This document shows positions 34,535 to 46,732 of a DNA stretch of 64,000 nucleotides, in pieces (the first letter of the stretch is position 1; every line of letters begins with the position of its first letter). The notes below the pieces were generated by a model that saw only the letters and a list, made by a program, of their open reading frames with translations, was not told the origin of the DNA and searched no databases. Both the position numbers and the translations under genes were made by a program. This DNA comes from Bursaphelenchus xylophilus (Eukaryota > Nematoda > Chromadorea > Rhabditida > Aphelenchoididae): contig CAJFCV020000004.1 of NCBI GenBank assembly GCA_904066235.2, positions 6,200,001 through 6,264,000 of the forward strand. Reading direction: 5' to 3'.

Positions 34535-35925
34535 TTAATTCAACTTTAAATCACGAGCTTTTTCGGATAGAAATTTTAGAGTAATCACATCTTCCATGCA
34601 CCCTTCAATCTTAACGGATCCATTTAGATAAGCGGTTAAAGGGCTGAGATCACCAGTTATGAGATCATTGAGAGTTTGTAAAGCAAGACTAATAGTAACG
34701 TGAGGATTAAAATGCTGGCTGGCATTAACAGAGATACTGCCAGCACCATGACACAGATCCAATTCAGCAATCTCGACAGACCCACTACAATCACATACTA
34801 TTCTGTAGCGCCTTCCCACTTTTGACACCAGACTGCTATCACAACACATTGAGATTTTAGAGATTATTCGATTAAAACCTGGGTTTGTATTTGAAGGACC
34901 GGCCTTCGGAAGACACTGCGGCGTCATATTAAATGTATCATTCAAAGGCGGCTGCGGCTGAAAACCTGAGAGCAGATCCTGTCCTAATGTTTCTTTCACG
35001 GCTTCTCCAATCATCCCAAACATTTGTTTCCCGGCATCACTTTTCATAATCTGATGGAATGTATTCAATGTCGTGTTATCTGGCTCCTTAACCACCTTCG
35101 CGTCTAATACCTTCAGATCTGACATAACGATTCCGGTGTCAACAACAAACTTTTTTAAAGTATCATTTACGTACTCCAGAATACGATCCAAACTTCTAGA
35201 ATTTGCAATATCAGCCACTGTACTCTTTGACACCTTATTGTGTAACGTTGTTTGCGCAATATCTTTGATCGCCTAAACATTAAAAAGCTAACCGTAAACG
35301 AATGAAACTCACGTCATCTTTATCTTTCAACGTGCATACCAACGCCAAGGGATCACTAACTTGATAGAAGACGACTACCTTGATGGAGATGATTCCCTTA
35401 TCAGCGGTGATAACATTCAATTCAGGCAATTCAACGTTTTTTGTTCTGACGTCAATACAATGTACCTTATCGATAAATGGAAGCACTAAAAGACCCCCAT
35501 TTCCATGAATTTTATGGGGTAGGCCGAGGCGGAGAACAACGATCTTCTCATAACTTGCGCAGAACTGAACATTTGTATATTACACTGGGCTTTCCTCACC
35601 TTTAAACAAAAAACTAACGAAAAGGGCAACGTTATTATAAGAAGCAAGGATGAAAACAAGACCAGCAGATTATTAACGAGGGCTTCCCCAATCGATGAGC
35701 GTGGGCGAGAACCCAGGGGTTTTTGTTTGAGATTCGAGAAATCATCCTCTAAACAAATATGGAATAGTCAGCCGACCTACCAATGGATAAATATTGATTA
35801 CTTAAATCAAAGTCGGTGTTGTATGTAAAGTTAGACTTGTAAAAATTCTCGTTTATAGTGGTTCGGAGGGTTTCTTCCTTGGCGTCAAAGCCAAAGAATT
35901 CCAGTAGCGCCGTTCTGTTAAGCAT
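34535..35925 (-). CDS. unc-24: UNC-24, stomatin-like protein with SCP2 domain
   Basis: Membrane-associated stomatin-like protein. In C. elegans UNC-24 works with MEC-2 and UNC-1 in mechanosensation and locomotion. Four exons on the minus strand: 35781-35925, 35600-35748, 35313-35564 and 34535-35272, in frame for 427 residues. After a hydrophilic N-terminus there is a hydrophobic hairpin segment (LVNNLLVLFSSLLLIITLPF). The stomatin/PHB domain follows (LPFIDKVHCIDVRTKNVELP, ITADKGIISIKVVVFYQVSD, TTLHNKV, LEYVNDTLKKF). The C-terminal third is an SCP2 sterol-carrier-like domain (GRRYRIVCDCSGSVEIAELD, LQTLNDLITGDLSPLTAYLNGSVKIEG). Stomatin plus SCP2 is the UNC-24/STOML1 architecture. Length is close to C. 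elegans UNC-24. Confidence 0.95.
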
Positions 35926-37612
35926 CACTCAGCTCATATAGCTCTAAAAACCGTCTCATACCATTTTAATTGACCATGTTGCAATAGCAGCTGGCCAAAT
36001 GCAAAATTATGGAAAAATTATTCAACTCGATTGGCGCAATTTTTCGTGGCGGGACCTGTAAAATATTTATGGAAAACATTTTAATTTCGACAAATTCTGC
36101 CTTTATCTCTCTCACTATGAATTACGAAAATGTCTCTTCTATTGTGATCTTGTTTTTGGCCGCAATTGAACATAATAGTTTCTCAAGGCAGAACAAACGA
36201 GACAAGAGGGTGGTGGAGCGAGTGGAGCGAATGTGACGCGACTCATTATTTGCATTTATTTTTCATTACTTATTAGAATCGCGCTATCCTGGGATGGGTT
36301 CCATCAAATATTAAATATCGATCATGATGAACAATCCTGGGGAATGTGACTGATTTCTCTTATTTTTGCGCGAAAAATGAAAAGGAAAGAGAAATGGAGT
36401 TGATTGAGTTGTGACGGGGGTTCTGGTTTCTCGCTGAATTTGACTTTGCCGGTCTGACGCTTTCTTCACCCAATAATCGTTAGTCGGCTATCAACTGACG
36501 CTCCTGTGAGGCCAATTTGGCGTCACTCCAGCCAATTCATACCCCTTCACAGCTTCTCACCTAATCGAGTGTTTGCGCAGCCTGATGTCTACCCCCATGC
36601 GCTGCAATTTCTGGTCAAAGACAGTCCTTTTTGTTTTCAATCAATTAATTAATGGCCTTAACAATAATTTTGCATGGGTTCTTTGTAATGTACGCATGTT
36701 TTGTCAAAGAACACCTGTTTCGTGTGTTCGAGAGTTTTTTTTTGCTTTCTTTCACGGGGGATTAACAGCTAAAGATGGCTCGGTTGGTTAGCGTTTTTTT
36801 CTTCACTGATGGGAAGGGGGGAGGGGGGCGAGGGGTCGGTGTGAACCTTATTTGATATGATGATAAGTGAATGTGGTTTGCGATGGATTGTCATCGGAGA
36901 TCCGGACTGAAGCGGAAATAACGACGTCGTGATTGGGCTGTCTTGTCCCGACCCAAGTTTATAGATTTCTCAATAATTTTTCAGTGATGGAGGAATGAGG
37001 AGGGGATGGGTAAACGCCGTTTTGTGTTATTATTGTGGGAACTGTAGAGACCTGCACTTTCCTTGCGTTTCGTTGATAGAAAAACACCTCTGACCCGCGG
37101 AAACGAGCGACGGACAGCCGAGCAAAGCAAAGCCCTTTCTCTTGATTTTCTGTCTGAACGCAACGAGAAGCAGAAGAAGAACAGCCCGCAGTCAGCCAGC
37201 CCAGTCCAGAGCCCAGGTTTGCCCTTCCGCTGATCGCTTTTCGGGTCTAATGGGACGCTGGTGAAGGAAGAAAGGGTGTTTCGTGCGTTTTCGAAGCGTT
37301 TGGAAGGGGAATATCGAGGTGTTTTATAATTTTGTGTTTTACGAACTGTTCCTGCCGGCCGTTCTAGTTTGCGAGATGTTTTGGTTCGGTCCGGTAGATT
37401 TGAGATGCTTTTTGATTTCTTGAATTTCCAACATTATTGAAATTTTCCGTCGTTTTTTAAATTTCTCCTTTTTTCGTTATCTCCTTTTCATTGTTTTGAA
37501 TCAAAACTCGGGTATGACAAGAAACTTTCTAACTGCTTTTTCGGTCGTTGTCGAGAGCTTATTTATTCCAAGAATTGGATAACATTTTCTCTTCGCTATT
37601 GCAGGGGGATAG
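35926..37612. other. Divergent intergenic region, unc-24/ELL
   Basis: A 1.7-kb start-to-start region. No coding family was recognised. It includes a G-rich tract at 36811-36835. The ELL start is preceded by CTATTGCAG, probably a trans-splice acceptor. Confidence 0.5.
36811..36835 (+). other. G-rich tract with G-quadruplex potential
   Basis: Four runs of three or more G (GGG AA GGGGGG A GGGGGG CGA GGGG) on the plus strand, in the divergent unc-24/ELL intergenic region. It fits the standard G4 pattern; formation in vivo is untested. Confidence 0.6.
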
Positions 37613-39940
37613 ATGAGAAGCCATCATAGTCCAAATGCAGATAGAAACCACGATCTTCCCCATTCGCAGAAGCCGGTTCTTGGCAAACTCCATTCAGATG
37701 AGAAAGCCCGGTCCAGGAGGTCGTTTATGCTTAAGCTCACGGACGAATGTAATCAGGCGTTGAGCAAGGCCATTGAGATGAATTGGCCGGTCCGAGTAAT
37801 CTCAACGAAAACTGTATGTTCGTTTCGATTCTCATTGCTATCAGCCGTGCCATGATTTCAATGTAGAAGGACATTTTATATCTGTTTTCTTTAGGGTGTT
37901 ATCGTAGATGTTGGAATCGGCCCAAATATCTCCACCAAGTTCAACTGCAGTCAGCAGACACTGAATGGGACTTTAGATGCGGTTTGTCAAGATGCCCCCA
38001 CTTCTTTTCAGACCATTTCTTCTGTTAAAACCAAACTTGTTGTTAATGCCACTGAAAAGACTTTTGCTGAAACTAGAGAGAAGGCCGCCAAGTTGGTGGA
38101 ACAAGAACTGAAGAAGAAGACCAAGGAAACCGAGCTTAGGTGGGTATCCCATCTCATTTAAGTGATTTTTAATTTAGTAAAAATAACATGGCAAACCGAA
38201 AACGACCGTTGAATGTGATCCCGCCCAACGGGAAACCAAATGTGTTCGCCAAGGTGGTTTTTTGATTTTATTTTATTCTTTTTGCAGATTTTAGGTAATA
38301 TTTATTTTTTATTTTCAGCCTAGTCCCTCTCTTCCTAAGCGAACTTCCCCTCCTTTACCAACAACCGGTAAGAGAAGTTTTGTAAATGATTAGGGCAAAA
38401 ATTTGCATAATAGGAGTTTTGCGATGAGATTGGATATAAATACTCATGAAAAGTGGCACTTTGTCAGTTTTATACGTGAAATGACCCATTTACAGCGACC
38501 AAGGCTCTGCGTCCCTCAACTGCTGCCAACGGTTCAAAAGTGTCTTCAGCTGTTACCGGTCTTGTTCAGAATAAGTCCGAGCTGTTGAAGAAGTCTGTTA
38601 GAGAAAGAGTTGTTCATCTTTGTGCGGGTGGAAAGTACAAGAGCGAGGAGGAAGTTCTGGATCGTTTAAAGTTTGAAGGCTTCTCAAAAAAGGACAATCT
38701 GGACGACCTTCTAGAACAAGCTAAATCCGTGCTGACCGAGGTAGGTGTTCTCGTTGTTGTTGAATTGTAAATCTAGGTGGCCATCCATGATCTTGATGCT
38801 TTGACTATCAAACCCGAGTGTTACAACGAGATCGACATCAAATGGCCGGGTTTTGTTTCGTCTGAAAAAGCTCGTGCTCGCCGTCTGATATCTACCCAAT
38901 CTCAAAATACTTCGATGAATGTGGCTCCAACTCGGAAGAGTGGAGTTGCTCCGGTGTTGGCTCCGAGTGCCCCTCACGGTTCAGGTGTCAGCTCAAAATC
39001 TCAAGCCCCTTCTACCCCGGTGAATAGTAAGTCCTGGAAAACCAACTGATGTCGTTCACTTTTGAATAAAATTATCCGACTATTTTCAGTTCCTGAATCT
39101 CTTTCTTCTCGGAACGGTCTGCCCTCCCGATCTCCCGCCATTGAACCACCTCATGAAGATGATAAGCTTCGGAAAAGATTGGCCAGCCCTATTATCCCTC
39201 CGAGACCACTCAAGGTCTCTAAACACGACTCTCCAGAGCTGGCTGTCACAAGTTCTGCTTCTTCAACTGCCTCTCCGGTTAGCGATCTGCCCAAACGGCC
39301 AGTTAATCCAAATTTGGATTTCTCGAAGCACACCCAGGGGTCCATGTCCATCCCAGTCCAATGTTCTACGGATTGGGACAAGGTGTTTCCTATGGTGCAG
39401 GATTCGGAAACCGCCGTCAGATATCACGAGTTATTTGAGGTTGGGTTTGTTAGTATGATTAATTTTGGTTTTGTAGTCAGAGTATCCCATTTATCGGAAG
39501 TGCTACGAGAAACTAGCTAAGGTCTCGGCCGAGTTCAGCGATCTCAAGAGATCGTTTGATCGTGCTCCCCTTGGGTCGTCGGAGCAGAAAGAGGTGGGTT
39601 CAGGATTAGTGATGTATTTTATAATTTCTGTTCCTTTTACTAATCCACACTGTTACAGATCCTTCGTCAGATTTACGATCGTTATCACGATTACCAATCT
39701 GATGGTGAATTCTACAACTGTCGGACGCGGCATGCCAATCTCCATGGGAAGTTGGCCGTCTTGAAGCGCCGGATTACCGAGTGGGATCAGCGAATGTTGA
39801 ATGGTCGTGATCTTCCGGGTTTCGATGGCCAAAGAGGTAATGTGAGACATCGTCGTTCTCTCTCCAGTGGTAACTCCGCAAGTTCTACCACCTCTATGGA
39901 CAGCTCCGGTAGTGGTCCGCATGGCTACGACGAATACTAA
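37613..39940 (+). CDS. ell-1: RNA polymerase II elongation factor ELL
   Basis: Nuclear elongation factor that suppresses Pol II pausing, a subunit of super and little elongation complexes. Nine exons: 37613-37813, 37894-38139, 38178-38253, 38319-38367, 38496-38740, 38777-39026, 39090-39439, 39477-39593 and 39659-39940. The ELL N-terminal domain includes FMLKLTDECNQALSKAIE and the winged-helix block VRERVVHLCAGGKYKSEEEV continuing to LDRLKFEGFSKKDNLDDLLEQ. A long Ser/Pro-rich linker follows. The C-terminal occludin/ELL homology domain runs from FPMVQDSETAVRYHELFE through YPIYRKCYEKLAKVSAEF to YDRYHDYQSDGEFYNCRTRH and LHGKLAVLKRRITEWDQRML. It ends in a Ser/Gly-rich tail. Confidence 0.95.
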
Positions 39941-40781
39941 GTTGTTGTCTTTGCTCGCTGTTTAGTCTGTTTTTTGGTTGCGGCCATAAAGTGTTGGTAC
40001 ACACATTGTTGTTCTCTCTGGTCATTCTATTGTATCTTGCCTTAGTCGACAATGCTTAGTTCCGGGTTATTTATTCCCAGTTGATATTACTTTGTATTTT
40101 TTTCCTCTTTTGCTTTCGGTAACGTCGATTGTATCCAATACTGAAAGATAACTTTGCTTATTTTGTCATTCTACTCTTATTACATGCTAATCCACTTAGA
40201 ATCAGGATAGATATTAGCCATTTTGTTTTCAGCGTCTCAGACTGCTGGGATAGCTTTCTCGCGGCAGGAAAAGTCAAATTTGATTTATACCATGCGTTTT
40301 ATGTTGTATATAAACTGGGCCACCAGTTCATGTACATAACTGACGTTCCTAGCAACGGGATTTTTAGTCTCCTTACAGACTAGAAAAATCTTTGGCAAAA
40401 CTTTTCCTACGGGTATCTGCCTGTCGAAGGCTTCTTGATGTGACCGTCCTTATTGTTCTGCGGGTCCCGTCCTCGACGGCCATGTCTCTATGCTCACCTA
40501 CCACCACTTCTCTGACCGTTGACACCCGATTCCATCATTTATTCAATTTGATATGCGAAACATTTCCAAAACATAAAAATTATACGAGTATTGCCCCGTC
40601 TGTTGGTTATTATGTATCTTTTATCGTCATCCTTTATATTCTACACTGCAGAATCCACACATTTTCTTCATCGATTAACATTTTATTTGTTTTAAACGGG
40701 CTACGCCGATCGCTGAGATTGGAATTCAAATAAAAAAAGACTTGTAATGTATACGTAATTGGTCATCAGAATCAAGGAATC
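39941..40781. other. Convergent intergenic region, ELL/5-oxoprolinase 3' ends
   Basis: It is probably mostly ELL 3' UTR: an AATAAA at 40729-40734 lies about 790 bp past the ELL stop. Short open frames here resemble no family. Confidence 0.5.
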
Positions 40782-43700
40782 CTACTTGGAACCGTAGCCA
40801 CCTCCTCCGGGAGTTTTTAACTCGAAGATATCCTGTACTTTTTGGTTTTAAAGATCCAATTAACTTACGCCTGTGTTCACAGTGATGCTGTTCTTACCAC
40901 CCAAGTTGATCTTTGTTCCGTTTGTTTTTATTATCGTATTACTTCCACGATCTCCGTCTTCTCCACCAATTAGTCCTGAGAATATGTATGAATAACATTT
41001 ATATATTTTACACGTACCGTAAGGTCTGAATACTCGTCTCTCTGTAAGGACAGACAATTGGAGGGGTCTTCTAAATTGGAGAGTTCGTGTAACCCCATCG
41101 CCTCCCTTAAATCTCCCAGAACCTCCAGAATTCTGTCTGACGCCAAACTCCCGGAGGATTATAGGATATCTAAACCAACTTAAATACATACACAACACAT
41201 TTATACCGTGATTCCAATATCTCGGGATCGGTGATTCTCGTGTTTGTCATATGGGAATGGATGGCTGATCTTCCATTGTATCCAGGCCCCGCGCCCGCTC
41301 CTCCAGCCACTGTTTCATAATAACCGCCCATTTTGTCATCACCAAAAGTGATATTGTTCATGCAACCTGAATAAAAACCTAAGAAAGGGAATCAGTGAAT
41401 ACCTTGTGAAGCCGCGCATGCCTTGAAAGCCTTGAATATTACATCGCACAAGCGTTGTGATGTCAAAACATTGCCGCCAACCACAGCTGCATCTTCACTG
41501 GGGCTGATTATTGTTCCATCGGGTACTACAATCTAACCAACAATTAGATAAGTGTGCCAAACGCAACTAATAACATACCTGAATAGGCTCTAAACATCCT
41601 TGATTTAGTGGTATATCCTTTCCAATCAGACAACGTAGACAGTAGATGATAGCCGCCATTCGGACTGCTGGTGGGGTATTGCAAGATGAATACACTTGAA
41701 GGCCAGTCCCAGTAAAATCGAAAGTCGCATCACCCTAAAGTCGACTTTATTTCGAATGCTACTCTATACCGTATCTTGATCTATATGAACAGCCAGGGCA
41801 ATTCTAGTCCCGTCATCCATAAAGTCCTCGGCCAGAAGAGTTGGCCTTCCATTTTCCTTCAAGGTCTTTACAGCCGTATCTTTTAGTAAAGTTCTGACTG
41901 CTGTCTCTGCATTCCGTTTGATATGTCCCATGTAAGCTTGGACGACTTCTAGACTGTAACTTTGCACCAATTCATTGAGTAGATGAATACCCTGGACAAA
42001 ATCCTCTGTAGACATGCTATACTCTCCCCCTCACCTTCTGATTGGCTGCAATTTGAGCGTTTAAGTCGGCGATATTATCTCGAAGGTTCCTTGATCCTGA
42101 ACATCCGGGGACTCTCCCAGGCTTCATGAATTCTTCCGTCAGTTCCTTTTCTTTAAATTCACCTTTATCCACAATTTTAAAACTGATAAAAGTAGCGCCT
42201 TCTTGATTTAGGTTCGTTGAATGTGGAGGCATTGAGCCTGGAACGAGGCCACCAATATCTGAATGATGGCCTCGGTTGGCCAAGAAGAACTCGGGTTTCT
42301 GCGAATCGCCGTAGAAAACCTGGAAATGAGACTGACACCCAAGACAGGACTTACTGGAGTAATCACCGTCAGATCTGGCAAATGAGAACCTCCAGCAGAG
42401 GGATGGTTGCATAGAATGACGTCATTCGGATGAATATTGTCTTTTAGGTTCTGGATTTGAAACTTGACCGTCGCTTGCATTCCTCCCAGATGTACTGGAA
42501 TATGAGGGGCATTGGCTATGAGACCACCATCTGAACTGAACAAAGCGCAAGAAAAATCAAGGCGTTCCTAAAAAAAAGTCATCCTCTCCTTCCAATCTCA
42601 CCTTAATATTTGTAGAAATGGCCGCCCTTCTCAAGACCGTTCCCATTTGTTCAGCGATCGACATAAAGCGATGGCTGAATATCGATAATTGAATCGGGTC
42701 CACCTCAACTCCCAGGTCTTTCTTTTCTTCACTCTGAATTTCTATTTCAATATCGCCTTTATCATCAACGATGGCCAGACAATTGGGTTCTATGAGGATC
42801 GTCGAGTTAGGGTCAATTATGATAGCTGGGCCCTTGATTCTATCTTTGGGATTTAGACTCTTCGTAAGGAAAACGTCTGTTTCCAGTTCTCCTTCTTTGA
42901 AAGAGCATTTCACTTTCTCCTCCGACTTAAGTTTACGGTCAGATACCCTCTTCAATCCGTTTTCTTTGACTAGATTCCTCTGGCCAATCGTTCTAACTCT
43001 CAAATCCTCCACGATTATGCTCCGATCTTTGATGACAAACCCAAATTCCTTCTTATATCTTGATTCAAATGTTTCCGTAAATGCCCCGACAATATTACTA
43101 GGATCGTCACTTCTGTAAATATGGATATAATGAGACCTAGTGAATCACTTACCTTGAGATGACCAGTACACAATCAGTTCGATCGTATCTCATGTGCAAT
43201 ATCCTGTCGAATGTGATCTCATCCTTCTTGAATCCTTGACCTTTCAACTGCGACTCCCCGCGAGCCTCCAGTTTCCTGAATTTCTGAGCCAATTCTTCTG
43301 ATGTATCTGATGTCATTATTAAAGAGAACCAGTTGTGTCCTACCATTGCTTAGGGGCCTTAAGAACGCCTCCTGAGATTCAACCACGGCATCGGCCAAGG
43401 CCAATCCATATGCTGACAGAATTCCCGCGTATTTATGAATCTTGACTTTCTTCATTCCTACAAGGCAACTGTAAATACATAAATGCATGAACCGTACCCA
43501 AGGCTCGGGCAATAGCACAAGCATGCTGACCACCAGCTCCACCAAAACAAGCCAACACATGATTTGCAGTGTCATAGCCTCTACTCTAAAAAGACCGTGC
43601 TGCTATATATGTGATACATTACCTCAGTCAGTGTCCTTATAGGTCTACACATAGTTTCATTGGCAACTTGAACGAACCCAAGGGCGGCTTCGGCCACACT

Positions 43701-46700
43701 CATCTCCTTAATATTGTTCGCCTTATTATGAGCATTTATTCTTTCGCATAATTCTTGGAATGCTTTATATGACCCGATCCTGAAAACCTTTATGTCGCAG
43801 ATTTTGTAATACAGAGTGCGGTAATTTTTCGGCCGGAATTAAATTGGCTATAACTTTTTTGGTTTTTGGCCAAATGTTAAAATTCTTTCCCCCGAATCCT
43901 GAGACTCCCCTTATTTTGTTTAAATACCCAATATTTTCCCTCTTGGCCGCCCCTGGAAATCGCGAGCTAAACTTTCAGGAATTGATATCTGGCCTATGGC
44001 CGGCCAGTGTGCAAAATTTAAAGAAAATCTGAGTGTCGCCAAATCCGGCCGAAAAACTTTTGCACTTACCTATCCAATGTCTCGTTCTCTTCTGGGCCAA
44101 ATATTTTTGGAAAATATTCGGGGAGGATTCTTCCCAACACAAGATTTGCATCAGTTACTGTAAGATAGCCATTCTTTCGATAGCAGACTGGTCCGGGAGT
44201 CGACCCAGCTGATTCGGGACCCACTACAAAAAGGCCATTCTCGAAGAAAAGCCGGGAGCCACCACCAGCAGCTACTGTATTAACCTCCAACTGTGGCGCT
44301 TGGATCATGACTCCAGCAGTAACCGACTCCAATGTGTGAGTGAATATACCATCGTATCTGGAGACATCAGTAGAGGTCCCGCCCATATCAAATCCAACTA
44401 TCGGCCGTTTATCTTTCTTATCGAACGAAGTCATGGATACACCAACAACTCCACCTGCAGGTCCAGAAAGAATCGCCCGTGATCCAATGAACCTGAAGAC
44501 TTGTTTTAAACTTAAACGAAATAATCTACCTTTCAACTGGACATAAGCCACCATCTGATTGCATAAATTCGAGGCTAACTCCTTTCAAATTATCAACAAA
44601 TCCATTTCTAAACCCATCGATGTATTTCTGAATTATAGGTGTCAAATAAGCATCGGCGCATGCTTAAAAACAAGAATATTATCATACCAAAACATTAAAC
44701 TTGCCTGTGTAACCTCTGGGAACAGCCTTAATCATTGGAATCACAGAACTTGACAGAGAAATGTTTATAAATCCTAATTCCTCCGCAATCTCAGCAACTT
44801 TTTCCTCATGCTTTTGATATCTGAAATATAAATAAGAACGAGGAATTGCTCTCAACTGAACACTTCCCCATTTTGAACTCTCCCCCAAAAAAGGTACACT
44901 ATTTTCGATTTTGACAAGAAATAATAAATATGAATACTATCCTTTCATAGTAAAAGACAAAAATAAGTAGTTGACATGCTATAGGACGGAAAGTGATTAT
45001 AAGACTGAAGATGTAAAAAAGTGTAAATTTCAAAAAATTGTAATTTCGAAAAGATTTTAATTTTGTAACGAGAAGGTAAGTGCTATTTTTCGAAAATAAT
45101 ATCTTTTAGTATCTTTACGGGGTTACACTCGTTTATTAGACAGGGAACTCGGATTTACTTATATTTTCCGGCTTGAACCGAGGAATTACACTTACATATA
45201 CGAATGAATAAATAAAATCGCCAGTGACTTGATCCCCTTCTGCAAGACTTTCTGCAATTCGTCTCGAACTTGATTTTCGTCAATCTCTGTTTCTACGATC
45301 ACCGATTTCCCACTTTGAGTCTCGACTTTCCTCCCAGGAATATTCATTTCACAGTCATCGATATCCAATATAACTCGTTCGTCCACTTCAACCACTTCAT
45401 CGTAAATTGTTTCAGGTAATTCGATTTGCAAATCGAAGATCTTTGGACGTTGTTGATTCCCGATAAACAATAAATCCTAAAAATCTCAACTAATAATATC
45501 TGCAAGTTTGCACGAAATGTGAAAAAAAGTGACATTCCGCCGTAAGAGATAATATCAGTTTGTCGGGAAAATAACGGCGGATCGTTGCGCCTCGGAATCG
45601 TCCATCATTCCGAGGCGCAACGATTGCGATGGCTGCCGAAGCTGGCACAAATTTAGAATAGTTTTTTCTAAAGTATGTGCGAGAATCCAAGCTCGCACTT
45701 TGTAGAAACAACCGAGATTTTTAAATCGAAAGTCGGCAAAAATTTCTGAACTTCGGCACGAAAAGTTTCATACCTATTTCTGTCGTAAAGTGTAATGTTT
45801 CTATAAAAAATCAATTTTTTCCGCACGAAACTAGCAAGAAAAAAGGCTTCGTGGAAATTGGACAGAGTGAAATTCGACAGAGTGAAATTGGACAGAAATA
45901 ATTTGGACAGAGCGTGGAAATTGGACAGGGTGAAATTGGACAGAGTGAAATTGGACAGAGTGAAATTGGACAGATTTTCGCTGCAATCGTACGAAATGTC
46001 AATATTGAATCATCAAATAATTATTTTTTGCAGTGAAAAAAAATCTGTCGAGTTTCACTCTGTCCAATTTCACTCTGTCCAATTTACACGCTCTGTCCAA
46101 ATTATTTCTGTCCAATTTCACTCTGTCCAATTTCACTCTGTCCAGTTTCCACGAAGCCAGAAAAAAACTAGTTACGGCCAAAAAGTGTTTTTCTCTCTGA
46201 CCGCTCTCCGCGTTTAGCATACTCTCTCGGCGGCAAAGATAGTTCAATATCTCGTTGCGCTTGCATAGCGCGAGCTAAACCTTTCAGGAATTGATATTTA
46301 GTCCATGCCCGACGTGCGTGCAAAATTGAAAGAAAATCTGAGCGTCGTACTTGAGATACCTTGTTAGCGAAAAAACATTCCCTGTTTTTACCTTGTATCC
46401 TTTTGTTACAAGTAGGGCCGTTGGTTCGCCTTTTCTTTCCAGCAACGCATTGGTAGCCACCGTTGTGCCCATTCTTATCCAAGCAATATGGTCTACGAAT
46501 CACGATGTCAAGCACGGTATAATTAATTACCTGTTGGTATCTTCTCCCCTCGCTTCACTTCGGTCCCTGTATACTCGTTGAGGATTCGTCTAATTGCCTC
46601 GGTAGGTGCATCTTGATAGTTCGAAAAGTCTTCGGATAGTAATTTAAAAGTCTTATTTATCCCATCGGGATAAACTACAAAAACATCGGTGAAAGTTCCT

Positions 46701-46732
46701 CCGCGGTCGATTCCAAAACCAAGGCCGTGCAT
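40782..46732 (-). CDS. oplah-1: 5-oxoprolinase (ATP-hydrolysing)
   Basis: Cytosolic enzyme of the gamma-glutamyl cycle that opens 5-oxoproline to glutamate using ATP. The first exon is 46531-46732 ([18 protein letters not shown]), the second begins at 46492 ([19 protein letters not shown]), and the last ends [11 protein letters not shown] at 40782. The hydantoinase A half shows [77 protein letters not shown] and [18 protein letters not shown]. The hydantoinase B half shows [88 protein letters not shown] and [21 protein letters not shown] few middle exon borders were not traced. Two introns (43780-44069 and about 45478-46390) are filled by repeats. Confidence 0.95.
43816..44064. mobile_element. 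GGCCGAAAAA-family MITE filling an oplah-1 intron
   Basis: 249 bp with about 25-bp terminal inverted repeats: GTGCGGTAATTTTTCGGCCG at the left, and the reverse complement of CCGGCCGAAAAACTTTTGCA at the right end. It occupies most of the 290-nt intron 43780-44069. Its right end touches the intron's GTAAGT donor, which reads GTAAGTGCAAAAG on the gene strand. The interior is shared with 46255-46350 and with the sequence starting at 59545. Confidence 0.8.
45581..46360. repeat. GGCCGAAAAA-family related repeat in oplah-1 intron 2
   Basis: It lies in the 913-nt intron between the second and third coding exons. 45640-45835 and 46167-46235 together match, in reverse orientation, 18228-18500 of the MITE near fibrillarin. 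46255-46350 matches the interior of the 43816-44064 element. At the left edge is an 18-bp perfect inverted repeat (45581-45598 and 45607-45624, 8-nt loop). A separate foldback element interrupts it at 45845-46158. Confidence 0.7.
45845..46158. mobile_element. Foldback element with 8-bp target duplication
   Basis: 314 bp. The termini are 21-bp inverted repeats (GGCTTCGTGGAAATTGGACA against its copy at 46158, one mismatch). Each arm is an array of 14-15-bp units of the form TGAAATTGGACAGAG, inverted in the right arm, around a unique centre near 45985-46040. Both sides are flanked by AGAAAAAA (45837-45844 and 46159-46166). An 8-bp target duplication is typical of hAT transposons; no transposase is encoded. 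Confidence 0.85.

Noticed and set aside
45858..46247. Repetitive peptide frames (KLDRV and FHSVQ repeats)
   Set aside because: Translation of the short tandem units of the foldback element, not a gene.
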